A stretch of 64,000 nt of DNA from Lunatibacter sp035460985 (GTDB lineage: Bacteria; Bacteroidota; Bacteroidia; Cytophagales; Cyclobacteriaceae): NCBI GenBank assembly GCA_035460985.1, contig DATHWC010000114.1, positions 5,068-69,067 of the forward strand. Direction: 5' to 3'. The notes under the pieces were generated by a model. That model worked only from the letters and a program-made list of their open reading frames with translations. It made no database searches and was not told the DNA's origin. The translations under genes and the position numbers were made by a program. Below, piece after piece: positions 43,728 to 53,681 of the stretch (position 1 is the first letter of the stretch; every line of letters starts with the position of its first letter).

Positions 43728-45551
43728 TTCAGCAGTCTCCAAGTTTTTTAAATGCTTTAATAGCTTTTCCGTTTTATCCTTTCCGATGAGGGATTCCAAT
43801 TTCTCTTTTTCCGCTTCCTTTATTTTTCTCACGGATTTGAAATGGGAAAGTAGTTTCTCCGCCGTTCCAGGTCCAATTCCTTCAATATCCGTAAGCTGGG
43901 TTCCAAAGGCTTTTTTGCTACGTACATCCCTATGAAACGTGATTGCAAATCGGTGGGCCTCATCCCGTATCCGTTGTAGCAATCGGAGAGACTCGGATTT
44001 CTTATCGATGTAAATTGGATAACTGTCTTCCGGAAAATAAATTTCTTCCAACCGCTTTGCAATTCCTATGATGGGAATTTTTCCATAAATCCCCAATGAG
44101 CGGAGTGCTTCGACAGAAGCCGACAATTGGCCTTTTCCGCCATCAATTACAATTAGTTTTGGAAGAGGTTTTTCTTCCTCTACTAAGCGTTTATACCTTC
44201 TTCCGACTACCTCAGTCATGCTGGCAAAATCATTGGGTCCCTCCACAGTCTTGATATGGTAGTGACGGTACTCTTTGTTGGCTGGTTTTCCGTTCAGAAA
44301 GCAAACCATACTTGCGACCGGACTGGTTCCCTGAATGTTCGAATTGTCAAAGCATTCTATATGGTCGGGTAGTTCGGATAAGGAGAGGTCATTTTGTAGT
44401 TGCCGGAGAACCCTGTTCTTTTTATCCTCATTTTCCCCCGCAAGTAAAGCTTTCTCTTTTTTATAATACAGAGCATTTTTCAATGAAAGCTCGATTAGTT
44501 TTTTCTTATCGCCGATTTTTGGCTGAGTAATTTGAAAGCCATCTATTTCATCTTCAAAGGGTATGTTTGCGATGATTTCCTTGGCGTCACTTTGAAATTG
44601 ATCCCTTAGGCGGATGATGGCCGTAAGCAGCAATTCCGAAGGTTCTTCATCCAGTCTTTTTTTAAGTTCGACCGTTTTGGACAGAATAAGTGCTCCGTTT
44701 TTGATTCGCAAGTAGTTGACGAAGGCAAATTTTTCATCACTTACTATGGAGAAAACATCAAGGCTATTAACAGACGGACTGATGACGAGTGACTTTGCTT
44801 GGTATTTTTCCAGTAAATCCAGTTTTTCTTTGTACCGTTGTGCGGATTCGAAGGCCAGCTTTTCAGCTGCTTCTTGCATTGCCTCTTTAAAGTGGTTTTT
44901 GGCGACTCCCAAGTTTCCCTTAAGAATATGCTTTGCCTGCTCTATTTCGTTTAGGTAGTCTGATTCTGATTGATATTCCTCACAGGGTCCCAGGCAATTT
45001 CCGATGTGGTATTCAAGACATACCTTGTATTTTTTCTCACGCAGTTTGTAGTGAGAGAGGTCCAGCTTGCAGGTCCTTATGGTGAACAAGGACCGGATCA
45101 GTTCCAGCACATTATTCATGCCTTTGACGCTTGCAAATGGCCCGAAATAAGTTCCTCTTGAAGGGATTACCCTTCGGGTAGCATATATCCTTGGAAAGGA
45201 TTCTTTAGTCAATAAAAGGTACGGGTAGGTCTTGTCATCCTTGAGTAGAATGTTATATCTGGGTTGTGATTTTTTGATCAGGTTGTTTTCAAGCAAAAGT
45301 GCATCAAATTCGGAGTTCACCATGGTGAATTCGATTCTCTTGATCTCCTTCACCATGCGCCTGGTCTTTCGGTTGATGCCAATATTGTTCCCGAAATAGC
45401 TGGCTACCCGCTTTTTAAGGCTTTTGGCTTTTCCAACATAGATTAACTCTCCCTCAGAATTATAGTATCGATATACACCGGGCTGGTCCGGAAGAAGATG
45501 GTACTCCGCTGTACTGTAGGAAGGGGAATCTAGGTTAGGATTATTTTCCAT
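43725..45551 (-). CDS. uvrC: Excinuclease ABC subunit C
   Basis: UvrC makes both incisions in nucleotide excision repair. ATG 45551 gives 608 residues; a TTG five codons upstream is less likely. The N-terminal GIY-YIG nuclease is visible as GVYRYYN and LIYVGKAKSLKKRV. A UvrBC motif, the RNase H-like nuclease core (IECFDNSNIQG, LIVIDGGKGQLSA) and terminal helix-hairpin-helix repeats (IEGIGPGTAEKLLSHF) follow. Upstream on the same strand is the PBP1A gene, with a 39-base gap. Confidence 0.96.
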   Translation of the reverse strand: MENNPNLDSPSYSTAEYHLLPDQPGVYRYYNSEGELIYVGKAKSLKKRVASYFGNNIGINRKTRRMVKEIKRIEFTMVNSEFDALLLENNLIKKSQPRYNILLKDDKTYPYLLLTKESFPRIYATRRVIPSRGTYFGPFASVKGMNNVLELIRSLFTIRTCKLDLSHYKLREKKYKVCLEYHIGNCLGPCEEYQSESDYLNEIEQAKHILKGNLGVAKNHFKEAMQEAAEKLAFESAQRYKEKLDLLEKYQAKSLVISPSVNSLDVFSIVSDEKFAFVNYLRIKNGALILSKTVELKKRLDEEPSELLLTAIIRLRDQFQSDAKEIIANIPFEDEIDGFQITQPKIGDKKKLIELSLKNALYYKKEKALLAGENEDKKNRVLRQLQNDLSLSELPDHIECFDNSNIQGTSPVASMVCFLNGKPANKEYRHYHIKTVEGPNDFASMTEVVGRRYKRLVEEEKPLPKLIVIDGGKGQLSASVEALRSLGIYGKIPIIGIAKRLEEIYFPEDSYPIYIDKKSESLRLLQRIRDEAHRFAITFHRDVRSKKAFGTQLTDIEGIGPGTAEKLLSHFKSVRKIKEAEKEKLESLIGKDKTEKLLKHLKNLETAE

Positions 45552-45590
45552 TGGTATAGCTGACAACCTCGGGCATAAATGCCCTCGACG

Positions 45591-47903
45591 CTAGAAGTCT
45601 GTAGTATTCGTGTCGTATTCAAACTCATCAAACTGGTTTCGGTCGAAATCATACATAGAGCAATCTATTTCAACGCTCAGGGGTCTCTCGGGTCTGGGGA
45701 ACGGCCCTTTGGTGATTCCCAAGGATGCATCCTCATATACCTTGGCCATAAAGTTGGTCCAGATAGGCCGTGCTGTACGGGAGCCTTGACCACTAATCCA
45801 ACTTCGAAAGTGAATAGCACGGTCATCCCCACCTACCCAAACTCCACTGACCAGATCCTTGGTGACCCCCATATACCAACCATCGGAAGCATTTTGGGTG
45901 GTTCCAGTCTTTCCGCCGATTTCGTTACCTTGATCTCTAAGAGCCCAAGGAACGCCCTGGCTGGTGCCACCTTCCTCTTCTGTTCCACCCCGAAGCATGT
46001 ATAGCATCAAGTAAGCGTGTTCTTCACTCATTGCGGGCTTCTTTTTGGGGATAAACTGGTGTAAAATATTTCCATTTTTATCCTCAATCCGGTCTATATA
46101 AATCGGCGTAATATGTTCCCCCTTGTTGGCAAATGTGCTAAATGCGCCAACCATCTCTATTATTGATACATCACTAGTACCCAAGGCCAATGCGGGAACC
46201 TCATCTAAATCACTCGTAATCCCCAATCTATGGGCTGTTTCAACGACAACCCTAGGGCTGAGTTTTTTCATCATATACGCGGTCACGGAATTTACGGATT
46301 GGGCCATGGCCTTCCGTATCGTCATCCTTTCGTATGTAAACTTATTATTTGAGTTACTCGGTCTCCATGTAGGTTGGTTAGGAATATTAACTTCGACCGG
46401 TTGGTCGATCACCATATAGCAAGGACCATAGCCATTCTCTATGGCAGCGGCATACACGAATGGCTTGAACGTGGAACCGGGCTGCCTTTTTCCCTGCTTA
46501 ACGTGGTCGTACTTGAAATGCTTGTGATTTATTCCACCAACCCACGCTTTGATGTGACCAGTGTGTGGGTCCATAGAGACAAACCCAGCTTGTAGGAATT
46601 TTTTATAATGCCTCATGGAATCCATTGTGCTCATCAGCGTATCTACTTCGCCCTTTTCCCAAGAAAACACACGCATTTTTTTCTTTTCATTCAACTTATA
46701 TTGAATTGAATCTTCATTGGTCTCATATCTCCGTTTCAGGTTCCTGTAAGCATCTGTACGCAACACCGCATTTTCTATAAAATTCGGTATGGCTCTCCCG
46801 CGATTGTCTATCCACGGTTCCCTATTGCCAACTTCTGCATCAAATTTATTTTGCAAATCTGCCATATGATCTTGTATGGCATCTTCCGCATACTGCTGAA
46901 TCCGACTGTCCACGGTGGCATAAATCCTCAAACCATCTCCAAATAAGTCGTAGGTTGATCCGTCCGGCTTGAGGTTTTCACGGGTCCATTTCAGCAAATC
47001 CGCCTTTACAACTTCCCTAAAATAAGTAGCCAAACCACGGTTGTGGTTTTCCACGTTATAAATTAATTCTATAGGCAATTTTGAAATTGAGTCATACTGT
47101 ATGGTTGTGATAAATTCATACTTCCTCATTTGATCCAATACTGTATTTCTTCTTCTAATTGAATTTTCGGGATTGAAAACCGGGCTGTAGTAGGAAGGTG
47201 CTTTGAAAAGTCCTACCAAAGTCGCCGATTCCTGAATATTCAAGTCATTTGGTTCTTTGTTGAAAAAGGTCTTTGCCGCAGTCTTGATGCCGTATGCATT
47301 ACTTCCAAAGTCTGAAGTGTTCAAGTACATGGTCAAAATCTCATCTTTGGTATATGATTTTTCCAGTTGCGTTGCTACGATCCATTCCTTAGTCTTAATG
47401 ATGAGCATATTCAAGCCTGGAATTTTATTTAGGAACCCCTGCGTGTCCCGACTTCGGGTTTTAAATAGGTTCTTGGCTGTCTGCTGGCTTAGGGTACTAC
47501 CCCCACCTGCGCTTTTTTGTCGCAAAAGTATCGTTTTGAACAGGACGCGAGAAAGTCCTCTAGCATCAATCCCGGAATGTTTTTCAAAACGGATGTCTTC
47601 AGTAGCTATAAGCGCATTGATTGTATTTTTGGATAACTCACTGTAAGTTACTGGGCTTCTATTTTCTCTATAATATTTACCCAACAGATAGCCGTCGCTG
47701 GAAAACAGCTCCGAAGCCAGCTCACTTTCCGGATTTTCAAGTGACTTGAATTCGGGCATTTCACCAAATAAACCCAAGAAATTTGAGCTTACGGCTAAAA
47801 TAAAAAGCAGGAAACCAACTGTTCCTACTATGAAGATTCCCCAGAGATATCTAATGATTTTGTTAAAATCAACGGAGGAGTAAGTGTTTTTTTTCTTGGC
47901 CAT
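45591..47903 (-). CDS. Penicillin-binding protein 1A (bifunctional transglycosylase/transpeptidase)
   Basis: This enzyme polymerises and cross-links peptidoglycan at the inner membrane. From ATG 47903 it has 770 residues, with one membrane helix near residues 20-40 (LWGIFIVGTVGFLLFILAV). The GT51 domain has its catalytic Glu in ATEDIRFEKHSG and the QQTAKNLF stretch. The transpeptidase has its active Ser in GSTFKPF, SxN as SVNS and KTG as GGKTGTT. It starts seven bases after the PorW/SprE gene, so it is co-transcribed with a T9SS component. Confidence 0.95.
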   Translation of the reverse strand: MAKKKNTYSSVDFNKIIRYLWGIFIVGTVGFLLFILAVSSNFLGLFGEMPEFKSLENPESELASELFSSDGYLLGKYYRENRSPVTYSELSKNTINALIATEDIRFEKHSGIDARGLSRVLFKTILLRQKSAGGGSTLSQQTAKNLFKTRSRDTQGFLNKIPGLNMLIIKTKEWIVATQLEKSYTKDEILTMYLNTSDFGSNAYGIKTAAKTFFNKEPNDLNIQESATLVGLFKAPSYYSPVFNPENSIRRRNTVLDQMRKYEFITTIQYDSISKLPIELIYNVENHNRGLATYFREVVKADLLKWTRENLKPDGSTYDLFGDGLRIYATVDSRIQQYAEDAIQDHMADLQNKFDAEVGNREPWIDNRGRAIPNFIENAVLRTDAYRNLKRRYETNEDSIQYKLNEKKKMRVFSWEKGEVDTLMSTMDSMRHYKKFLQAGFVSMDPHTGHIKAWVGGINHKHFKYDHVKQGKRQPGSTFKPFVYAAAIENGYGPCYMVIDQPVEVNIPNQPTWRPSNSNNKFTYERMTIRKAMAQSVNSVTAYMMKKLSPRVVVETAHRLGITSDLDEVPALALGTSDVSIIEMVGAFSTFANKGEHITPIYIDRIEDKNGNILHQFIPKKKPAMSEEHAYLMLYMLRGGTEEEGGTSQGVPWALRDQGNEIGGKTGTTQNASDGWYMGVTKDLVSGVWVGGDDRAIHFRSWISGQGSRTARPIWTNFMAKVYEDASLGITKGPFPRPERPLSVEIDCSMYDFDRNQFDEFEYDTNTTDF

Positions 47904-47910
47904 TTTTAGT

Positions 47911-50571
47911 TCAGTAAGACTCTTTATAAAAAGCCTTATATTCATCTATGTCTTTCCTTTTGTTTAACTGTTGAAAGTTTTCAATGGAAATCACAAAACT
48001 ACTCATTTTTAGTTCTTCGGATAAATTTTCTGTGTTAAAACTCTTTAAAAACTCTTCCCGGTATTTTGTAGCCTTTTCTCCATTGGAAAACGGACTGATG
48101 ATTACGATCGTATTTTCCCGGGTCAGGGAAATGGTTCCCGTTCTGAGGCGGTCATTGGTGAAGTTTTGTGCGTGGAAGTTTTCCAAGTCGGCTGTAAGAT
48201 TTTTTGATTCGGATGCAATTCTAGGCTCAATGGCAAGTATAAATACATGCGTCTGATTTAGATTTAAACTATAAGGTGACTCTTCAGCTGGGGTTTCCGG
48301 TGTTTCATCCAACGATTCCGTACTTTCTAGGTCATCCTCGGAGCTTCCCTCAGTGGCCATTGTAGTGTCAGCTAGGGTGCCATCTTCAGTTCCTCCAAAA
48401 TTTCTAAGCATATTCTTTGCCAAATACAGCAACTCCGGATCATTTACGTTTAAAATGTATGATTCCAGGCGATGTATAAATTCTTGTGTATTGCCGGTTT
48501 TTCCAGAGATCATGATGTCCAATAGCAGAAGTCGGTCCGTGTTTTTGGAAAGCGGATATTCGTCTAGCGTTGATCTGATAATACTCCTCGACTGATCAAA
48601 CTCACTTGATTGATAAAGGATATAGGCCTCCCGATAGTTCCTTGAGGACTCAAAATTGGCCTGGGTACCGGACACTGACTCGGGGTTGTTTACCGACTTG
48701 GTATATTGGGAATCCGGAAATTCCTCATTTAGCAAATTAGCATAACGAGCAGTGTTTTCGTTTAACTCCTTAAATGCCAAATACATGGTATAATAAGCTT
48801 CGGGTTTCTTAACTGAATTGGGATATTGAGAAACGAGCTTTTCCAAATAGTCAATAGATTTATTAGGTTCCTTTAGGTCAAAAAACAATAACTTCCCTAG
48901 ATTAAAATAACCATCCTCCATTTCATCCAGCATATTTTTAATAGTGGATTCGTCCTTTGGTATTCGTTCTAGAAGTGAATTTCTATCAGGTAAAGTTGGA
49001 ACCTGCCCATCAGTCTGTTCCCCACTATCTACAGCCTGTTCAGTGAGGGGTTCAATATTCTGTTCATCCTGCTGACCCATGGAAGATTCTTGAAAACTTT
49101 TATTGCTTCTTCTCCAGTGGTCTGTCAGGTCTCTTTTACCCCATACTCTTGAGAATTCTATAGCTCCCTGTTGAATGGCGGTCGGATTATCCCAGTAAAA
49201 CGTGGAAGCAGACCCCCCACCAACAGATGCAAGGAGGTTTTCAAACGGCCTGCTTGATTTATTGGATTTGGCTGCTTCTGCTTCACGTATTAGACGGGCT
49301 TCCTCATTTTTTAAAAAATCATCGACAAACGCTTCCTGTTCTTCAGGCGTTAATTTGCTCAGGGCAATAAGGCTGTCATTTCTTTGAATCAGCTCAAAAT
49401 TAAGGGCGTAATTGTCGAAGACCTCTTTCTGGGCAGCAAGAGCGGCATAGTTCCGGTCAGTCTCCCGAAATTGCTCCATTGCAGAGTCTAAATAGTATTT
49501 TGTGGTTAAGTAGTCATTGTTGTCCTGAAGATATATATCAGCCAATTTCTGGTAAATATATCCTTTCTGCCGTCGGTTTTCCGTGGGCTCTTTGGCGGCT
49601 AGAGTAAGTAAACGTATACTTTCCTGAATTTCTTCCTGTTTGTATTCAAACATGGCCTTCTCATACAATATCACATCCCGAAATTCAATATTTTTCCGGT
49701 CCTTATACAGGTCATCGTAATAGCTTCGTACCCGTCTGAAATCCTTGCTTTTTTCCAATTCGGCTACCTGTTGAGAAAACAGCTGGGCAAAGAATGTTCG
49801 CTCATAGGTGGGGCTTCCTGTCACTGCCTTTTGGTAATACTCATATGCAACAGCATCCAAACCTGCACGTTGATACAACTGCCCCAAAATAAAATTTATC
49901 CTGGAAATGTCATTTTTGTTTTCGGCAAATTCTAGCGCTCGGAACAGAGCCGGCGCCACCATATCCTGTTCTTCCTTGGCTTCATAGTAGTAGGCTAATG
50001 TTTTATACAGCAAATAGCGATTTTCATCGCTGATATAGGTCTCTTTCGATAGGAAGTCCATCACATATACCGCATCGTCATATTTCTCCAAGTCAACAAA
50101 TAATCGGAGTAGATGAATCAGTGAAAGATGCCTGACATCATCTTGCTTACTATTTACATTGAGGTATTTGAATGTGTTTTGAGCGTCATCAAAATTTGCC
50201 ATATAGTAGTCGACCTTACCCAACAAAAAATAAGATGGATCCACCCAATTGCTGATCCGGTGCCAATCAATTGCCTTTGAGCAAAGGGACCTGATTTCAT
50301 CAAGTTCGGCCTCGCTACTTTCAATTACAGCACTATCCAAGGGGTAAAAAACTGGCAGGATCTGTGAGAAATCTTCTTCATATTCCTCCATGATCTTCCG
50401 GTCAAGTTCTTCCATTTTTTCTTTTGCCAGATAATATGCGTTGAACCTGGCCGTTGTGTTGTGGTATAGTCTATTCACAAAAGTATCCTTCTGGGAGGTG
50501 CAGGAAAAAACCAACGTCCATCCAAGCAGGTATGCAACTAAAAGAGCCTTTCTATTCAAAACTTTATTCAT
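47911..50571 (-). CDS. TPR lipoprotein of the PorW/SprE type (type IX secretion)
   Basis: This 886-residue protein starts at ATG 50571 with a lipoprotein signal (VAYLLGWTLVFSC). The family start NRLYHNTTARFNAYYLAKEK follows directly. Many TPR-like helical repeats run over about residues 60-400 and 560-720. Low-complexity linkers lie at about 500-540 and 740-780 (acidic, Ser/Thr-rich). PorW/SprE is needed for T9SS function and gliding. The call rests on length, lipoprotein start and sequence feel, plus the nearby gldKLMN. It is transcribed with PBP1A. Confidence 0.78.
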   Translation of the reverse strand: MNKVLNRKALLVAYLLGWTLVFSCTSQKDTFVNRLYHNTTARFNAYYLAKEKMEELDRKIMEEYEEDFSQILPVFYPLDSAVIESSEAELDEIRSLCSKAIDWHRISNWVDPSYFLLGKVDYYMANFDDAQNTFKYLNVNSKQDDVRHLSLIHLLRLFVDLEKYDDAVYVMDFLSKETYISDENRYLLYKTLAYYYEAKEEQDMVAPALFRALEFAENKNDISRINFILGQLYQRAGLDAVAYEYYQKAVTGSPTYERTFFAQLFSQQVAELEKSKDFRRVRSYYDDLYKDRKNIEFRDVILYEKAMFEYKQEEIQESIRLLTLAAKEPTENRRQKGYIYQKLADIYLQDNNDYLTTKYYLDSAMEQFRETDRNYAALAAQKEVFDNYALNFELIQRNDSLIALSKLTPEEQEAFVDDFLKNEEARLIREAEAAKSNKSSRPFENLLASVGGGSASTFYWDNPTAIQQGAIEFSRVWGKRDLTDHWRRSNKSFQESSMGQQDEQNIEPLTEQAVDSGEQTDGQVPTLPDRNSLLERIPKDESTIKNMLDEMEDGYFNLGKLLFFDLKEPNKSIDYLEKLVSQYPNSVKKPEAYYTMYLAFKELNENTARYANLLNEEFPDSQYTKSVNNPESVSGTQANFESSRNYREAYILYQSSEFDQSRSIIRSTLDEYPLSKNTDRLLLLDIMISGKTGNTQEFIHRLESYILNVNDPELLYLAKNMLRNFGGTEDGTLADTTMATEGSSEDDLESTESLDETPETPAEESPYSLNLNQTHVFILAIEPRIASESKNLTADLENFHAQNFTNDRLRTGTISLTRENTIVIISPFSNGEKATKYREEFLKSFNTENLSEELKMSSFVISIENFQQLNKRKDIDEYKAFYKESY

Positions 50572-50631
50572 TTTCCGGTGGGACAAATTACCGCATTTAA
50601 AATAAATATGTAAATGCTTCCATTAATATTC

Positions 50632-50639
50632 TATTTTTG
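50632..50639 (+). promoter_or_regulatory. Candidate -7 box for the M23-bactofilin-ATP synthase operon
   Basis: TATTTTTG matches TAnnTTTG and lies 31 bases before the TTG start of the M23 gene, in the divergent gap with the SprE-type gene. No clear -33 TTG is present. Confidence 0.4.
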
Positions 50640-50669
50640 TGGAATTAAATTCAATTAATCAAATTAAAA

Positions 50670-51539
50670 TTGAACGTAAAACAAAAATTAAACGATTGGA
50701 TTGAAACCAAATTTCTTTTCGTTATTCGAAGGGAGGAGGATTTCTCTGTAATCACTTCATTTAGTATTACGAAGATAAAGATAGGTTTATTGTTATCCTT
50801 ACTTTTAATGACTTCATTTGGGATTTCTTTGATGCTTTCCAAATCTCTTCTGGCCCGTTGGTTTGATCCCGCCTACATTGAGTCGGCGAATACGGCTAAA
50901 ATATATGCGCTTTCAGATGCCATCGATTCCCTTATTCTGGAAGTAGAGGCCAAGGATCTATATGTGAAGAATATTCAGCAGATCATTTCCGGTGACGAGT
51001 TGCCGGAGGAGCTTCCGCAACCCATAGAGGAAAACAATATTGATGTCAAGCGCAACGAAATCGACCTGTATAAATACAGCGATGCCACCCTTAGCGTTGT
51101 GAGCGAATTTGAAAGTATGCCGTTGGATGAAAACAGCTTTGGGAGAATAAGTAGCAGTGCCTTTTCTGACACCTACTTTTTTCCTGCGGTTAAGGGTGTG
51201 GTAGTTAGTGGGTTTACTCCATCTTCGGGCCATTTTGGCGTGGATATCGTAGCGGCAGAGAACGAGCCCGTAAAAGCCATTGCGGAGGGAACGGTGATCT
51301 TTTCCTCTTGGACGCTGGAAACAGGCTATGTGGTGGGCGTACAGCACTCCAATGAGTTGATTTCTATTTACAAGCATAATTCCGTAATATTGAAGGCTGT
51401 AGGTGACGCCGTTCGGGGTGGCGAGATTATTTCAATCATTGGAAACACAGGTGAACTAACCACCGGCCAACATCTCCACTTGGAGCTTTGGTACAAGGGC
51501 AACCCGCTTAATCCACAAGAATTCATTACCTTTGATTAA
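50670..51539 (+). CDS. M23 family metallopeptidase, membrane-anchored
   Basis: This 289-residue protein has one N-terminal membrane helix (about residues 37-60, IGLLLSLLLMTSFGISLML) and a periplasmic peptidase domain (about 175-289). Zinc and catalytic residues are visible as His and Asp in GHFGVDIV and the HLHLE motif near the end. The start is TTG; no ATG fits upstream of the conserved head (QKLNDWIETKFLFVIRREED). M23 enzymes cut peptidoglycan cross-links. It lies two bases upstream of a bactofilin gene, a pairing seen in several bacteria with cell-shape roles. Confidence 0.9.
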   Translation: MNVKQKLNDWIETKFLFVIRREEDFSVITSFSITKIKIGLLLSLLLMTSFGISLMLSKSLLARWFDPAYIESANTAKIYALSDAIDSLILEVEAKDLYVKNIQQIISGDELPEELPQPIEENNIDVKRNEIDLYKYSDATLSVVSEFESMPLDENSFGRISSSAFSDTYFFPAVKGVVVSGFTPSSGHFGVDIVAAENEPVKAIAEGTVIFSSWTLETGYVVGVQHSNELISIYKHNSVILKAVGDAVRGGEIISIIGNTGELTTGQHLHLELWYKGNPLNPQEFITFD

Positions 51540-51541
51540 AT

Positions 51542-51922
51542 ATGGCAAGCAGTAAAGACGAAAAAGTAAAAACCACTGAAATGGTTACTTCCAGCAACTT
51601 GGTTGCTGCCGGAACTATCATAGTGGGGAATATTGCCACTCCCGGAAATATTCGCGTTGAGGGAAATGTGGAGGGATCACTCGAGTCTAAGAATAAAATA
51701 ATTGTTGGGGAATCTGCCCAAGTAAATGGTAATGTGTTTGCGAAGGAAGTGGAGATTTCAGGCCACGTAAAGGGAGAAATTCGCTGCTCTGAATCTCTCT
51801 TTTTGAGAAAGACTGCACTCATTATCGGGGATATTTTCACCAAAAAACTAATCATAGAGAACGGTGCGGAATTGAATGGCAAGTGCAACATGGGAAATAT
51901 GGCAGAAGATTCCCTGAATTAA
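51542..51922 (+). CDS. Bactofilin (polymer-forming cytoskeletal protein)
   Basis: This 126-residue protein has the beta-helical bactofilin core (about residues 20-115) with six-residue-spaced glycines and hydrophobics: GTIIVGNIATPGNIRVEGNV, IIVGESAQVNGNV, VEISGHVKGEI. Bactofilins polymerise without nucleotide and scaffold cell-wall enzymes. The gene begins two bases after the M23 peptidase gene and 15 bases before the AtpZ-like gene. Confidence 0.93.
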   Translation: MASSKDEKVKTTEMVTSSNLVAAGTIIVGNIATPGNIRVEGNVEGSLESKNKIIVGESAQVNGNVFAKEVEISGHVKGEIRCSESLFLRKTALIIGDIFTKKLIIENGAELNGKCNMGNMAEDSLN

Positions 51923-51937
51923 GCTTCTTACCAACAA

Positions 51938-52177
51938 ATGGCAACCGAAAAGGAAAAGACATCTGGTAACAAGACCCCCGACTATATCAGATTCATTGGG
52001 GTGGCGTTTCAAATGATGGCTATTATCGCCTTAGGCACTTGGATCGGATACTATTTTGATCAAAAAAACACATGGAATTTCCCGGTCTGGCTACTTACCG
52101 GTTGCTTGCTGTCCATTGGTGTAGCGTTTTATCAGTTGTTTAAAAGCCTGCCCAAAGACAATTCAAGCTCAAAATAA
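51938..52177 (+). CDS. AtpZ/AtpI family protein of the ATP synthase operon
   Basis: This 79-residue protein has two membrane helices (about residues 20-38 and 47-67, LLTGCLLSIGVAFYQLF) separated by a short loop with YYFDQKNTW. It matches the AtpZ/AtpI-type subunit that precedes F-ATPase genes and is thought to help c-ring assembly or Mg supply. Its place at the head of the atp genes supports this. Confidence 0.8.
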   Translation: MATEKEKTSGNKTPDYIRFIGVAFQMMAIIALGTWIGYYFDQKNTWNFPVWLLTGCLLSIGVAFYQLFKSLPKDNSSSK

Positions 52178-52200
52178 CCTGACCAAACTCCCATTCGACT

Positions 52201-52587
52201 ATGACTCCTACCAAAGCCCACTTGTTACAGTTGCTGATTGGATCGATCATGCTTGGTGGGTTAATTTACTTTCTTCAGCAGATTTTCCCCGGAAAGTGGA
52301 TCCATGAAAAAATCTGGTCCATAGTTATTTTTTACTTCCTTCTCACGGCTCTTACTGGCTTGGTTTCCATACATTTTCTAAAAAAGGACAAATTAAATTC
52401 TGTGTCTATTATCTTAGGTAGCGCGGTTTTCAGACTGCTTGTCAGCCTGGCCTTTGTTTTAGTGGCATTATGGGGCGGGGATAAAAATATCCTTTGGTTT
52501 GTAATAAATTTCTTTACTATTTATTTGTTGTACTTATTGTTTGATATCTACAGCTTAATAACTAATTTGCGCCTTCATTTGAAATAG
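52201..52587 (+). CDS. Four-helix membrane protein of the ATP synthase operon
   Basis: This 128-residue protein has four predicted membrane helices (about residues 8-26, 38-60, 72-92 and 98-120). I cannot name its family with confidence. The position between the AtpZ-like gene and atpB is that of AtpI in other operons, so an assembly role is inferred. No catalytic or metal motifs are seen. Confidence 0.65.
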   Translation: MTPTKAHLLQLLIGSIMLGGLIYFLQQIFPGKWIHEKIWSIVIFYFLLTALTGLVSIHFLKKDKLNSVSIILGSAVFRLLVSLAFVLVALWGGDKNILWFVINFFTIYLLYLLFDIYSLITNLRLHLK

Positions 52588-52599
52588 GCAATAAAATTA

Positions 52600-53637
52600 A
52601 TGTTGATGGTTCGCAAATTTCTATGCTTAAGCGCCTTATTGTCAGTATTTTTTCTGACTTTTTCGGCTAGTGCTTTCGCGGCATCCGGTGGTGATGAAGA
52701 CAAGACAAGTTTCATCATGCACCATATCAAGGATTCTCATGCCTGGCACTTTGCCACCGTGGGCCATACCCATGTTACGCTGCAACTTCCGGTAATTATT
52801 TATTCTTCTGACCGAGGGTTTGAGTTTTATTCCTCCGCCAGTTTTATAGATCCAGATACCCACCTATTCGGTAAAGAATACAATGGTTATTATATCGACG
52901 AACACGACAAGCTTAAAAGTGTGGATGAAAGCAGGTCTTTTATTGACCTATCCATTACCAAAAATGTAGCCATGCTCTTTTTGGTTCTGGGAATCACACT
53001 ATATATTCTGCTTTCGGCCTCCAGACACTATAAAGCCAATCCGAATAAGGCACCCAAGGGGATTGCTTCTTTTGTGGAACCTATCGTGCTATTTGTCAGA
53101 GATGAAATTGCTCTTCCCAATATTGGGCCGAAATACAAAAAATTCACACCCTACCTGCTTACCCTATTCTTCTTTATTTGGATAGGTAACCTAATGGGCC
53201 TTCTGCCGGGAGCAGCTAACCTTACCGGAAATATTGCTGTCACCATCACCTTGGCTATCATTACTTTCTTTGTTACCAATTTTAACGGCAACAAAGCGTA
53301 TTGGAAGCACGTGGTTGCCACGCCGGGTGTACCCCTTCCCTTGTTATTGATTATCGTTCCGGTTGAAATTATTGGTTTGTTTACAAAGCCTTTTGCACTC
53401 ACGGTTCGATTGTTTGTGGCGATTACCGCAGGACACATTGTGATTCTAAGTTTCATAGGGCTAATCTTTGTATTTGAGTCGTATGCGGTGGGCGTGGCAA
53501 GCACGCTAATGGTTGTTTTTATCAATATCATTGAATTGCTGGTAGCGACTATTCAGGCATATGTATTTACGTTGTTTTCTGCCATGTATATCGGGGCGGC
53601 GGTCGCTGACCACGGGCATGAAGAAGCGCATCATTAA
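52600..53637 (+). CDS. atpB: ATP synthase F0 subunit a
   Basis: This 345-residue membrane subunit provides the proton half-channels. It has a cleavable signal peptide (FFLTFSASAFAA) and a long N-terminal periplasmic extension (about 30-130) typical of Bacteroidota. Helices follow, ending in the essential arginine stretch PFALTVRLFVAITAGH and IIELLVATIQAYVFTLFSAM. ATG 52600 or the in-frame ATG two codons later are both possible. Confidence 0.95.
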   Translation: MLMVRKFLCLSALLSVFFLTFSASAFAASGGDEDKTSFIMHHIKDSHAWHFATVGHTHVTLQLPVIIYSSDRGFEFYSSASFIDPDTHLFGKEYNGYYIDEHDKLKSVDESRSFIDLSITKNVAMLFLVLGITLYILLSASRHYKANPNKAPKGIASFVEPIVLFVRDEIALPNIGPKYKKFTPYLLTLFFFIWIGNLMGLLPGAANLTGNIAVTITLAIITFFVTNFNGNKAYWKHVVATPGVPLPLLLIIVPVEIIGLFTKPFALTVRLFVAITAGHIVILSFIGLIFVFESYAVGVASTLMVVFINIIELLVATIQAYVFTLFSAMYIGAAVADHGHEEAHH

Positions 53638-53681
53638 TAGAAGAATTTCTTTGTTCAATTTTATATAAATCAATCACACGT

